The notes beneath the pieces were generated by a model. It ran no database searches. It was not told the origin of the DNA and saw nothing but the letters and a program-made list of their open reading frames with translations. The translations under genes were made by a program, and so were the position numbers. Positions 14,464 through 21,463 of a stretch of 22,097 bases of DNA are shown piece by piece; within the stretch, counting starts at the first letter, position 1, and each line of letters begins with the position of its first letter. The DNA lies in NCBI GenBank assembly GCA_946480295.1, contig CAMLIT010000074.1:1-22097 (forward strand). Reading direction: 5' to 3'. Origin of the DNA: an uncultured Gemmatimonadota bacterium. Lineage in GTDB: Bacteria; Gemmatimonadota; Gemmatimonadetes; Gemmatimonadales; Gemmatimonadaceae.

Positions 14464-15510
14464 CTACCCGATCAGCACCACCGGCTTCGTCCGCGCCCGC
14501 TCGGTGAGCCAGGCGAGCGCGCGGTTGCTCATCACGCCGACGAAGCTCAGGAGCGTGAGCGACTTCACCTCGGCGCGCGAGATCTTCACGACCTCGCGCC
14601 GGGCGAGCGCCGACGGGGTCCGCGTCAGGTCGCGCAGCGTCGCGTAGGCGAAGAGGAGGGGCAGCGCGCAGAAGAGGCGGATGGCGACCGCGCGGCGCGG
14701 GATCATCAGCAGGTAGTCCTTGGCGTGCTCCAGGTCGGCCCACGCGAGCTGCACGAGCGCGCCCAGCGCCGCGCCGTTCTGCGGCGCGCGCTCGGAGGCG
14801 AGGATCCCGGCGTGGCTGCTGCCGTGCGCGCGCAGCAGCTGCTCGGGGATGTAGATGGAGTTCTCGTGCTCGGCGTCGCGCGCCACGTCCTTGAGGATGT
14901 TCACCGTCTGGAGCGCCTCGGCGAACGCGCGCGAGCGCTGGCGCAGCACCTCGTATCGCTCGGCGCCGATGCTCGCCGAGTGCTCGTGCCACAGGTCCGT
15001 GAGCATGTAGCCGACCGTGCCGGCGACGTAGTAGCAGTACTCGCGGTACTCCTCGATGCTCTGGATCCGGATTCCGTGCGGGTACAGGAGCACGAACTTG
15101 CGCATGCCGACGATCATTTCCGTCGCCCAGCGGCGGACGTGGTCCCGCGTGCGCGCCGGGAGCGCCCGGAAGCGCTGGAAGACGAGATCGGCGTTGCGGG
15201 TGAGGCGCACGTGCGCCGGCTCGCCCTGCAGGTCGCGCACGAGCTCCGGGAAGCGATCGGCGGCGAAGCGGTCGTCGAAGCAGCGCGCCAGCTCGTCGAG
15301 CAGGAGCGCCTTCCGCTCGGCCGGCATCGCCGGTTCGTCCTCGATCGTATCGGCGATGCGGCAGAGCAGGTAGCCGCAGAGCACGGCCTGGCCGAGGGCG
15401 CCGGGCAGGACGCGGATGCTGAGCGCGAAGGTGCGCGACACCGCGGGAAGGATGTCCCGGCAGAAGCGCGCGGCTTCCTCGTCTCGCCTGCTCTGGTCGG
15501 TGACAGCCAC
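14464..15510 (-). CDS. Squalene/phytoene synthase family prenyltransferase
   Basis: A 348-aa enzyme that joins two prenyl diphosphates head to head. The first Mg-binding motif is DTIED (54-58) in GYLLCRIADTIEDEP; the second is NILKDVARD (204-212). FCRDILPAVSRTFALSIRVLP near the N-terminus and REYCYYVAGTVGYMLTDLW (156-174) resemble eukaryote-type squalene synthases more than CrtB, so squalene for hopanoids or a carotenoid precursor is the likely product. No other isoprenoid gene is in the window. The C-terminus (about 265-348) has a hydrophobic stretch that may contact the membrane. The GTG start at 15510 has a GAGAG sequence upstream. It is divergent from the FAD oxidase gene, 168 bp away. 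Confidence 0.9.
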   Translation of the reverse strand: MAVTDQSRRDEEAARFCRDILPAVSRTFALSIRVLPGALGQAVLCGYLLCRIADTIEDEPAMPAERKALLLDELARCFDDRFAADRFPELVRDLQGEPAHVRLTRNADLVFQRFRALPARTRDHVRRWATEMIVGMRKFVLLYPHGIRIQSIEEYREYCYYVAGTVGYMLTDLWHEHSASIGAERYEVLRQRSRAFAEALQTVNILKDVARDAEHENSIYIPEQLLRAHGSSHAGILASERAPQNGAALGALVQLAWADLEHAKDYLLMIPRRAVAIRLFCALPLLFAYATLRDLTRTPSALARREVVKISRAEVKSLTLLSFVGVMSNRALAWLTERARTKPVVLIG

Positions 15511-15575
15511 TGCTCTCTCGCGTCGGGGACAACGGGCCGGTTAGACTGGAAGAGTCGCCGGTGGGGACCGCTGGG

Positions 15576-15592
15576 GGTCCGGCATGCGGACC
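15576..15592. promoter_or_regulatory. Dyad in the divergent spacer, possible operator
   Basis: GGTCCG (15576-15581) and CGGACC (15587-15592) form a 6-bp dyad around GCATG in the 168-bp space between the divergent synthase and FAD oxidase genes. Another GGACC lies at 15565-15569. It could bind a regulator; no protein partner is suggested. No clear -35/-10 pair was found here. Confidence 0.3.
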
Positions 15593-15678
15593 GGGTCTGG
15601 GCCGGCGATCTCGATCCGGCGCTCCGCAAGATACTGTTCGGTCGACCGGCCGCGTAGGCCAGCTCACGCTCGAAGCCG

Positions 15679-17382
15679 ATGGTGCACCTCGATCCGCCTC
15701 CGGAGTTCCGCGGGATCTTCCGCGCCGACGACGACGCCCGCGCCGTCTACGCCGAGGCGGCGGGGATCGCCCGGATCGAGCCGCTCGCCGTCGCCGTGCC
15801 CGCCGACGCGGCCGACGTCGCGACACTCGTGCGCTGGGCGCACGGGACGCGCACGCCGCTCGTCCCGCGCGGGTCGGGGAGCAGCATGGGCGGCGGCGCG
15901 ATCGGCCGCGGCGTCGTCGTGGACCTCAGCCGGCTCGCCGACGTCGGTGCGGTGGACGTGACGCAGCGCACGATCCGGGTCGGCCCCGGCGTCCTGCGCG
16001 GCGAGGTCGATCGTCAGGCGCGGCGCCACGGGCTCCGCTTCCCCGTGGATCCGTCGAGCGGCGCGTTCTGCACGATCGGCGGGATGACGGCGACGAACGC
16101 ATCCGGCGCGCACACGCTCGGCTTCGGTCCGACGCGGCCGTGGGTGCGCGCGCTCGACTGCGTGTTCGACGACGGCACGCGGGCCGAGGTCCGGCGTGGA
16201 GCGCCGCCGCCGGGCGGCATCCCCGCGATCGACCGCTTCCTGCGCGACGTCGCACCGATGCTGGTCCGCGACGCCGGGCGCGAGCGCGCCTGGCACGACG
16301 GCGTGCGGAAGGACTCGTCAGGATATGCGGTCGGTGAGTACGCCCGCTCGCGGGAACTGGTGGACCTGCTCGTCGGGAGCGAGGGGACGCTCGCGCTCTT
16401 CGTCGGGATCGAGCTCGCGCTCATACCGGTGGAGGGCGCGACGAGCAGCGTGCTCGGCGCGTTCGCTTCGCTCGACGACGCGGTGGCGGCCGCGGTGCGC
16501 TCCCGGGCCGCGGGCGCGGTCGCCTGCGAGCTGCTGGAGCGCACCTTCCTCGACGTCGCCGGCTCGGGCGGCCGCGGGCTGCCGGTGCCGGACGGCACCG
16601 AGGCGGTGCTGCTCGCGGAAGCGGAGGGAGCGGACGCCGACAGCGCGGCGTCGGCGGCACGCGCGATCGAGCGCGTCTTCCTCGATGCCGGCGCGTCGAC
16701 CGTGCGGCTCGCGCTCGACCCGGCCACGGAGGCCGAGCTCTGGGAGTTCCGTCACGCGGCGAGCCCGATCCTCGCCCGGCTCGACCCGGCGCTCAAGTCC
16801 ATGCAGTTCATCGAGGACGGCGCCGTGCCCCCCGACCGGCTGACGGCGTACGTGCGCGGCGTGCGCGACGCCCTCGCGCGACAGGAGCTTCGCGGCGTGA
16901 TCTTCGGCCACGCCGGCGATGCGCACGTGCACGTCAACCCGCTCGTCGACATCCGCCTCCCCGACTGGCGCGAGCGCGTTGCACGGCTGCTCGCCGAGGT
17001 AGTGACGCTCACCGGCTCGCTCGGCGGGACGCTGACAGGTGAGCACGGCGACGGCCGGCTGCGCACGCCGCTGCTCGACCGGGTGTGGAGCGAGCGGGCG
17101 CGCGAGTACTTCGCGATGGTGAAGCGCGCGTTCGACCCGCTCGACATGCTCAACCCGGGGGTGAAGGTACCACTGCCGGGACAGCGGCCGGTCGACGAGA
17201 TCAAGTACGACCCCGCCCTCCCGCCGCTCCCCGCCGCCGCCGCGCGCGCGCTCGCCACCATCGAGCGGGAGCGCGCGTACGCGCGGTTCAGGCTGGAGCT
17301 GTTGCGGGAGGCGGCAGGCGGGAGGCGGGGGGCGGGAGGCGTAGGGACGCGGGACGCGGGACGCGCCGCGCGCAAGAATTGA
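15679..17382 (+). CDS. FAD-linked oxidase (GlcD/D-lactate dehydrogenase type)
   Basis: A 567-aa flavoenzyme of the VAO/PCMH family, probably oxidising a 2-hydroxy acid such as glycolate, D-lactate or D-2-hydroxyglutarate. The FAD-binding domain includes PRGSGSSMGGG (63-73), a PSSGAFCTIGGMTATNASG segment near 130-150 and VGSEGTLALF. The C-terminal cap has FGHAGDAHVHVNPL, GGTLTGEHGDGRLRTPLL and FDPLDMLNPGVKVPLPG. The Fe-S CCG domain fused to some large relatives is absent. The final roughly 25 residues are Gly/Arg-rich and come from the heptamer repeats at 17306-17364, so the ancestral end was probably near residue 542. ATG 15679 follows GAAG at 3 nt. Confidence 0.88.
   Translation: MVHLDPPPEFRGIFRADDDARAVYAEAAGIARIEPLAVAVPADAADVATLVRWAHGTRTPLVPRGSGSSMGGGAIGRGVVVDLSRLADVGAVDVTQRTIRVGPGVLRGEVDRQARRHGLRFPVDPSSGAFCTIGGMTATNASGAHTLGFGPTRPWVRALDCVFDDGTRAEVRRGAPPPGGIPAIDRFLRDVAPMLVRDAGRERAWHDGVRKDSSGYAVGEYARSRELVDLLVGSEGTLALFVGIELALIPVEGATSSVLGAFASLDDAVAAAVRSRAAGAVACELLERTFLDVAGSGGRGLPVPDGTEAVLLAEAEGADADSAASAARAIERVFLDAGASTVRLALDPATEAELWEFRHAASPILARLDPALKSMQFIEDGAVPPDRLTAYVRGVRDALARQELRGVIFGHAGDAHVHVNPLVDIRLPDWRERVARLLAEVVTLTGSLGGTLTGEHGDGRLRTPLLDRVWSERAREYFAMVKRAFDPLDMLNPGVKVPLPGQRPVDEIKYDPALPPLPAAAARALATIERERAYARFRLELLREAAGGRRGAGGVGTRDAGRAARKN
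17306..17364 (+). repeat. Heptamer array inside the 3' end of the FAD oxidase gene
   Basis: Five GGGAGGC-type heptamers (17306-17340, with GGCAGGC and GGGGGGC variants), a GTA spacer, then three exact GGGACGC units (17344-17364). It is in sense orientation and within the reading frame, ending 15 nt before the stop codon. The many G3 runs could form a G-quadruplex in the mRNA. Confidence 0.92.
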
Positions 17383-17416
17383 CCTGACGCCGAGGTTTTC
17401 CTTTCTTTCCTCGCCG

Positions 17417-17511
17417 TCCGCAGTCCGCCATCCGCAGTCCGCCATCCGCAGTCCGCCATCCGCAGTCCGCCATTCGCAGTACGTCCGCAGTCCGCAGTCC
17501 GCAGTCCGCAG
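17417..17511. repeat. Heptamer array TCCGCAG/TCCGCCA between the FAD oxidase gene and thyX
   Basis: Nine heptads alternating TCCGCAG and TCCGCCA (17417-17479, the last TTCGCAG), a TACG interruption, then four exact TCCGCAG units (17484-17511). Scattered copies continue to about 17558. There are no unique spacers, so it is not a CRISPR array. Confidence 0.92.
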
Positions 17512-17560
17512 TTGCTCCGCGTCTTCCGGTCCGCAGTTCGTCGTCCGAGTCCGCAGTACC

Positions 17561-17588
17561 GCCTCCCGCCTCCCGCCTCCCGCCTCCC
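17561..17588 (-). repeat. Heptamer array (GCCTCCC)4 directly before thyX
   Basis: Four exact GCCTCCC units end 2 nt before the thyX ATG. On the minus strand this is GGGAGGC, so it faces the sense GGGAGGC array at 17306-17340. It takes the place where a ribosome-binding site would normally be. Confidence 0.92.
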
Positions 17589-17590
17589 GC

Positions 17591-18340
17591 ATGCTGTACT
17601 TCGAGCCCAAGGTCACCCTCCTCGCCCGCCCGCAGTTCCTCGAGCCCGAGCACCTGCCCGTGAAGTGGATCGGCGAGAGCACCGACGGGGAGCGGCTCGC
17701 CGAGTTCGCCGGTCGGCTCTGCTACATGAGCCAGCACAACCCGGCGTCGCGCGCCACGCGCGACTACCTCGAGAACATCAAGAAGCAGGGGCACGGGAGC
17801 GTCCTGGAGCACGCCAACTACACGCTCCTCCTCGAAGGGGTGAGCCGCTCGCTCACCCACGAGCTGGTGCGCCACCGGGCGGGGTTCGCGTACTCGCAGC
17901 TCTCGCAGCGCTACGTGGACGAGTCGCAGGCGGCGTTCGTCGTCCCGCCGGCGATCATCGGCGACGAGGAGCTGGAGCGGGCGTGGAGGACGCAGGTGGA
18001 GGATGCGCAGCGGGCGTACGTCGCCCTCGTCCAGCAGCTCATGGAGCGCTACGGCTGGGTCGCCGACAAGGTCCACCGCCGGAAGATGGCCCGGGAGGCC
18101 GCCCGCGGCGTGCTCCCGAACTCGACGGAGACGAAGATCGTCGTGACGGGGAACGCGCGCGCCTGGCGGACGATGCTCGAGCTGCGCGCCGGCGAGGGCG
18201 CCGAGCTGGAGATCCGCCGCGCGGCGGTGGCGATCCTCCGCGTCCTCCAGCGGGAGGCGCCCGCCTTCTTCTGCGACTTCGAGATCTACTCGGCGGACGA
18301 CCGTCGCGAGGCGGCGCGGCTCACGTATCACAAGGTGTGA
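17591..18340 (+). CDS. thyX: Flavin-dependent thymidylate synthase
   Basis: A 249-aa ThyX, which makes dTMP from dUMP using methylene-tetrahydrofolate and reduced FAD. Family stretches: GRLCYMSQHNPAS, GHGSVLEHANYTLLLEGVSRSLTHELVRHRAGFAYSQLSQRYVDES (67-112) and late MARGVLP-like and T-K-I-V-V-T-G-N segments (REAARGVLPNSTETKIVVTGNARAWRTML). The signature RHR begins at residue 94; the spacing to the following Ser105 is eight residues, whereas the usual motif is RHR-X7-S. The ATG at 17591 has no Shine-Dalgarno sequence: the 5' flank is a C-rich heptamer array. No good in-frame alternative start was found. The stop codon lies inside a strong hairpin. Confidence 0.95.
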   Translation: MLYFEPKVTLLARPQFLEPEHLPVKWIGESTDGERLAEFAGRLCYMSQHNPASRATRDYLENIKKQGHGSVLEHANYTLLLEGVSRSLTHELVRHRAGFAYSQLSQRYVDESQAAFVVPPAIIGDEELERAWRTQVEDAQRAYVALVQQLMERYGWVADKVHRRKMAREAARGVLPNSTETKIVVTGNARAWRTMLELRAGEGAELEIRRAAVAILRVLQREAPAFFCDFEIYSADDRREAARLTYHKV

Positions 18341-18366
18341 CTCGGCCGCATCACGGCCGAGTCACA
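18336..18366 (+). terminator. Hairpin spanning the thyX stop codon
   Basis: A perfect 13-bp stem (18336-18348 with 18354-18366, loop CATCA) includes the TGA stop. There is no T-run afterwards, so termination would be Rho-independent only if this lineage does not need one. It may instead stabilise the mRNA 3' end. Confidence 0.55.
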
Positions 18367-18370
18367 TCCC

Positions 18371-18432
18371 GAGGAGCGGAGCGACGAGGGATCTGCTCCC
18401 CGAGGAGCGGAGCGACGAGCGATCTGCTCCCG
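18371..18432 (+). repeat. 31-bp tandem direct repeat, two copies
   Basis: Two adjacent 31-bp units starting GAGGAGCGGAGCGACGAG differ by one internal base (G/C) and the last base. Within each, GGAGC near the start can pair with GCTCC near the end, so each may form a small hairpin. They look like a dispersed extragenic repeat. The rest of 18433-18488 holds no gene. Confidence 0.85.
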
Positions 18433-18488
18433 GCGGAGCGCCGCGCATGACGAGTCGGCGCACGCGCGCGGCGTGAAGAAAAAAATCA

Positions 18489-18517
18489 TTGCGCCGCAAA
18501 ATCGCTTCTCCTATTTT
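18489..18517 (+). promoter_or_regulatory. Promoter with overlapping operator-like inverted repeat
   Basis: TTGCGC (18489-18494) and TATTTT (18512-18517) are 17 bp apart, preceded by an A-rich tract (GAAGAAAAAAATCA) like an UP element. This is the most AT-rich spot in the window. CGCAAAAT (18495-18502) and ATTTTGCG (18513-18520) form a perfect 8-bp inverted repeat that covers the spacer and the -10 box, a place where a repressor could block polymerase. It would drive the ATP-grasp/GNAT/KamA operon, with a leader of about 125 nt. Confidence 0.65.
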
Positions 18518-18648
18518 GCGCGCCATTCACACATGGCATCGCTCTTGCCCGCCCGTATGAGAGCGACGAGATGGCGAAGGGCGCTCGATCGGACGCCGGA
18601 GCGCAGCAGGGCGGCGACTCATCGCCGCGAACGGTCAATCGAGATCGG

Positions 18649-19860
18649 ATGACGCGCATCGGGTTCGCGTACAACCTGAAGCCAGCGAGCAGCGACGGAG
18701 CTCCCGCGAACGACTCGGAGATCCCGCGCGCCGAAGAGCCTCCCAGTAGGCGCCGGGACATGGAGTCCCGGACCCTCCCGTCGCCGTCGGCCGATCCTGT
18801 CGCCGCACGGCGCGCTCTCCCCTCCGCGGTCGACGACCAGTACGCCGAGTGGGATTCCCTCGAGACCATCGATGCCGTCGCCGATGCCCTCGCCGCCTGC
18901 GGCGAGGTGGTGCGCCTCGAGGCCAACGCCGACTTCCCCGAGCGGCTGCGAGCCGAAGCCCCAGACATCGTCTTCAACATCGCCGAGGGGCTGCGCGGCC
19001 CGAACCGCGAGGCCCACGTCCCGGCGATCTGCGAGTTCTTCGACGTCCCCTACTCGGGCAGCGACCCGTTCACCCTCGCGCTCTGCCTCGACAAGGCACG
19101 CACGAAGGAGATCCTCAGCCACCATCGCGTCCCCACCGCGCCCTTCGTCCTCGTCGAATCGCTCGACGACATCCACCGCCTCCTCCGCGGCGCCACCGAC
19201 CTGGCCGCCCCGTCGGAGCTGCTGCCGCTGTTCGTGAAGCCGGTGCACGAGGGCTCCTCGAAGGGGATCACGGAACGCAACTTCGTCCGCTCGGCGGCCG
19301 AACTCGAGGCGCAGACGGTCACGCTGCTCGAGACATACGAGCAGCCGGTACTCGTCGAGGAGTTCCTGCCCGGCGCCGAGTTCACCTGCGGCGTGCTGGG
19401 CAACGGCGCCGGCGCGCGCGTGCTCCCCATCGTCGGCATGAACTTCGGCGCGCTCCCCCACGGCGCGCTCCCGATCTACGGCTTCGAGGCGAAGTGGCTC
19501 TGGGACCAGCCCGACCGCCCGCTCGACATCTTCGCCTGCCCGGCGCCGGTGCCGGACGCCCTGCGCGAGTCGATCGAGCAGGTCGTGCTTCGCGCGTATC
19601 GGGTGCTCGGCTGTCGTGACTGGTCGCGCGTCGACGTCCGGCTGGACGCCGACGGCGTGCCGAACGTCGTCGAGGTGAATCCGCTCCCCGGCATCCTGCC
19701 GGATCCCGCCGACAACTCGTGCCTGCCCAAGGCGGCGCGCGCGGCCGGGATCGGCTACGCCGAGCTGATACGGACCTGCCTCCGCCACGCGGCCGAGCGC
19801 TGCGGCGTCACGCTGCGCGCGCCCGCCCTCCGCGCGATCCCCCGAGAGGCCGTCGCATGA
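18649..19860 (+). CDS. ATP-grasp ligase, D-Ala-D-Ala ligase-like (first of pair)
   Basis: A 403-aa ligase expected to join a carboxylate, via an acyl phosphate, to an amine. Seen: N-terminal strand RIGFAYNL, FNIAEG (109-114), PYSGSDP, LDKARTKEIL, the ATP loop FVKPVHEGSSKGI (195-207), VEEFLPGAEFTCGVLG and the Mg-binding end DVRLDADGVPNVVEVNPLPG (329-348). Unlike Ddl, the N-lobe has FNIAEG rather than a LHG..GEDG motif, so the first substrate is probably not D-Ala. Residues about 12-65 are a charged Pro/Ser/Arg-rich insertion. ATG 18649 is chosen for the conserved MTRIGFAY; ATG 18571, 26 codons upstream, is possible. Its stop overlaps the next ATG by 4 bp. Confidence 0.88.
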   Translation: MTRIGFAYNLKPASSDGAPANDSEIPRAEEPPSRRRDMESRTLPSPSADPVAARRALPSAVDDQYAEWDSLETIDAVADALAACGEVVRLEANADFPERLRAEAPDIVFNIAEGLRGPNREAHVPAICEFFDVPYSGSDPFTLALCLDKARTKEILSHHRVPTAPFVLVESLDDIHRLLRGATDLAAPSELLPLFVKPVHEGSSKGITERNFVRSAAELEAQTVTLLETYEQPVLVEEFLPGAEFTCGVLGNGAGARVLPIVGMNFGALPHGALPIYGFEAKWLWDQPDRPLDIFACPAPVPDALRESIEQVVLRAYRVLGCRDWSRVDVRLDADGVPNVVEVNPLPGILPDPADNSCLPKAARAAGIGYAELIRTCLRHAAERCGVTLRAPALRAIPREAVA

Positions 19861-20918
19861 AGATCGCCCTCCTGTTCGACGGCGCTTCCGCGCTCGCGAA
19901 GACCCCCGACCTGCTGATCCTCGGCACGGTCGAGGCGATCGAGCGCGCGCTGGCGACGGAGGGCAATCAGGTCGTGCGCGTGCCCGTCTACCCCGACGGC
20001 CGCTGGATCGAGCGGCTCCGCCGCGGGAAGTTCGACCTCGCCTTCAACATGTGCGAGGGGATCGATGGCATCGCGTCGCTCGAATCGGCGGTCATCGCCG
20101 TGCTCGAGCTCTTCGGCATCCCGTACACGGGAAGCTCGAGCTACACGACGGCGCTCTGCCTCCGCAAGCACGTGGTCAACGGCCTGCTCGAGCGGCAGGG
20201 GCTGCCCGTCCCGCGCTGGACGCTCGTGCGGCGCGGGGGCCGGCTGGCCAGCGTCGGCTTCCCCGCCATCTGCAAGCCGGCGGCGGAGGACGCGTCGATC
20301 GGCGTCGAGCAGCGCTCGGTGGTGAAGACCACGCGCGCGCTCGCCGCCCGCGTCGAGGCGATGCTCGAGCGATGGGAGGAGGTGCTCGTCCAGCGGTACG
20401 TGGACGGGCGCGAGGTGAACGTCGGCGTGCTCGGGAACGCGGTGCTGCCGATCGCCGAGATCGACTTCGGCGCGATGCCGCGCGGCAAGTGGCGCATCAT
20501 CACGTATCGCTCGAAGTGGGAGACGGGGAGCGACGAGGATCTCGGCGCGCTGCCCCGCTGCCCCGCCCAGCTTCCGGCGAAGGTCGCGCGCGAGGTGCAG
20601 CGCGTCGCCGTGGCCGCGTGGCGCGCCGTCGGCGGCACGGGCTACGGCCGGGTCGACATGCGCATCGACGCGAACGGCCAGCCGTGGATCCTGGAGGTCA
20701 ACGCGAATCCCGACATCGCGCCGGACGCGGGGCTCGCCCGCATGGCGCGCGTCTCGGGGATGGAATATCCCGCCCTCATCCGCTCCGTCTGCGAGCTCGC
20801 GCTCGAGCGGCGGCGCGGCGAGGTCCCGGCGGCCGACCGCTGGGCGATGGCGGAGCGGCTGAGCGGCGTCATTCCGGGGGCGGCGGAGCTCGACCTGTTC
20901 GCCGTGGGGGACCGCTGA
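19857..20918 (+). CDS. ATP-grasp ligase, D-Ala-D-Ala ligase-like (second of pair)
   Basis: A 353-aa ATP-grasp enzyme, homologous to but clearly different from its upstream neighbour. Seen: KIALLFDGAS at the N-terminus, FNMCEG (63-68, the counterpart of FNIAEG), PYTGSSSYTTALCLRKH, an ATP loop ICKPAAEDASIGV (138-150), VQRYVDGREVNVGVLG, ITYRSKWE and RVDMRIDANGQPWILEVNANPD (265-286) with the Glu and Asn that bind Mg. The PAAEDASIGV loop is less Gly/Ser-rich than the first enzyme's, so the two probably act on different substrates or in successive steps. The ATGA overlap with the first ligase and CTGA overlap with the GNAT gene make it a coupled middle gene. Confidence 0.9.
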   Translation: MKIALLFDGASALAKTPDLLILGTVEAIERALATEGNQVVRVPVYPDGRWIERLRRGKFDLAFNMCEGIDGIASLESAVIAVLELFGIPYTGSSSYTTALCLRKHVVNGLLERQGLPVPRWTLVRRGGRLASVGFPAICKPAAEDASIGVEQRSVVKTTRALAARVEAMLERWEEVLVQRYVDGREVNVGVLGNAVLPIAEIDFGAMPRGKWRIITYRSKWETGSDEDLGALPRCPAQLPAKVAREVQRVAVAAWRAVGGTGYGRVDMRIDANGQPWILEVNANPDIAPDAGLARMARVSGMEYPALIRSVCELALERRRGEVPAADRWAMAERLSGVIPGAAELDLFAVGDR

Positions 20919-21463
20919 GCGAGACCACGTCGGTACGACTCGGGGCACTCGCGCCGGCGCAGCGCGGCCGCGTGCGCGAGATCCTCACCGCGACGGCCGT
21001 GTTCCGGCCGGAGGAGATCGACGTGGCGTTGGAGTTGTTCGACGCTGCGACGGCGCACGCACCACCGGGGGGCGGCGCCGCCGCGGCGGATTACGAGGTC
21101 GTCGGCGCGTATGCCGACGACGCGCTCGCCGGCTACGCCTGCTACGGGCCGACGCCGGCGACGGATCGCACCTTCGACCTGTACTGGATCGCCATGCATC
21201 CCGACGCCCAGGGCAGCGGCGGTGGCAGCCGCCTGCTCGCGGAGGTCGAGCACCGCCTGCGAAACCGACGCGGACGGTTGCTCGTCGTCGAGACATCGTC
21301 GCGCGATCCGTACCGGGCGACGCGACGGTTCTACGAGGCGCGCGGCTATCGCCAGGCCGCCCGCATCCGCGATTTCTACGCCCCGGCCGACGACCGGGTG
21401 ATCTACACGAAGCGCCTCACCCCTCCTCCCTCAGACGTCACGCGGAGTAACCTCGATGAGTGA
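20915..21463 (+). CDS. GNAT family N-acetyltransferase, probable CTG start
   Basis: A GNAT enzyme (182 aa from CTG) that transfers acetyl from acetyl-CoA to an amine. Motif A is WIAMHPDAQGSGGGSRLLAEVE (91-112) with the QGSGGG pyrophosphate loop; motif B includes TSSRDPYRATRRFYEARGYRQAARIRDFYAP. The family-like N-terminus VRLGALAPAQRGRVREILTATAVF is in frame, but no ATG, GTG or TTG precedes it. CTG at 20915 overlaps the ligase stop (CTGA), with a GGGGGA stretch 4 nt upstream. GTG at 20972 is the alternative and loses 19 residues. Next to a KamA enzyme, an AblB-like role (acetylating a beta-amino acid) is a reasonable guess. The end overlaps kamA by 8 bp. Confidence 0.82.
   Translation: MSETTSVRLGALAPAQRGRVREILTATAVFRPEEIDVALELFDAATAHAPPGGGAAAADYEVVGAYADDALAGYACYGPTPATDRTFDLYWIAMHPDAQGSGGGSRLLAEVEHRLRNRRGRLLVVETSSRDPYRATRRFYEARGYRQAARIRDFYAPADDRVIYTKRLTPPPSDVTRSNLDE

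Noticed and set aside
17417..17511. Possible CRISPR array
   Set aside because: The units are 7 bp with no unique spacers, and there are no cas genes.
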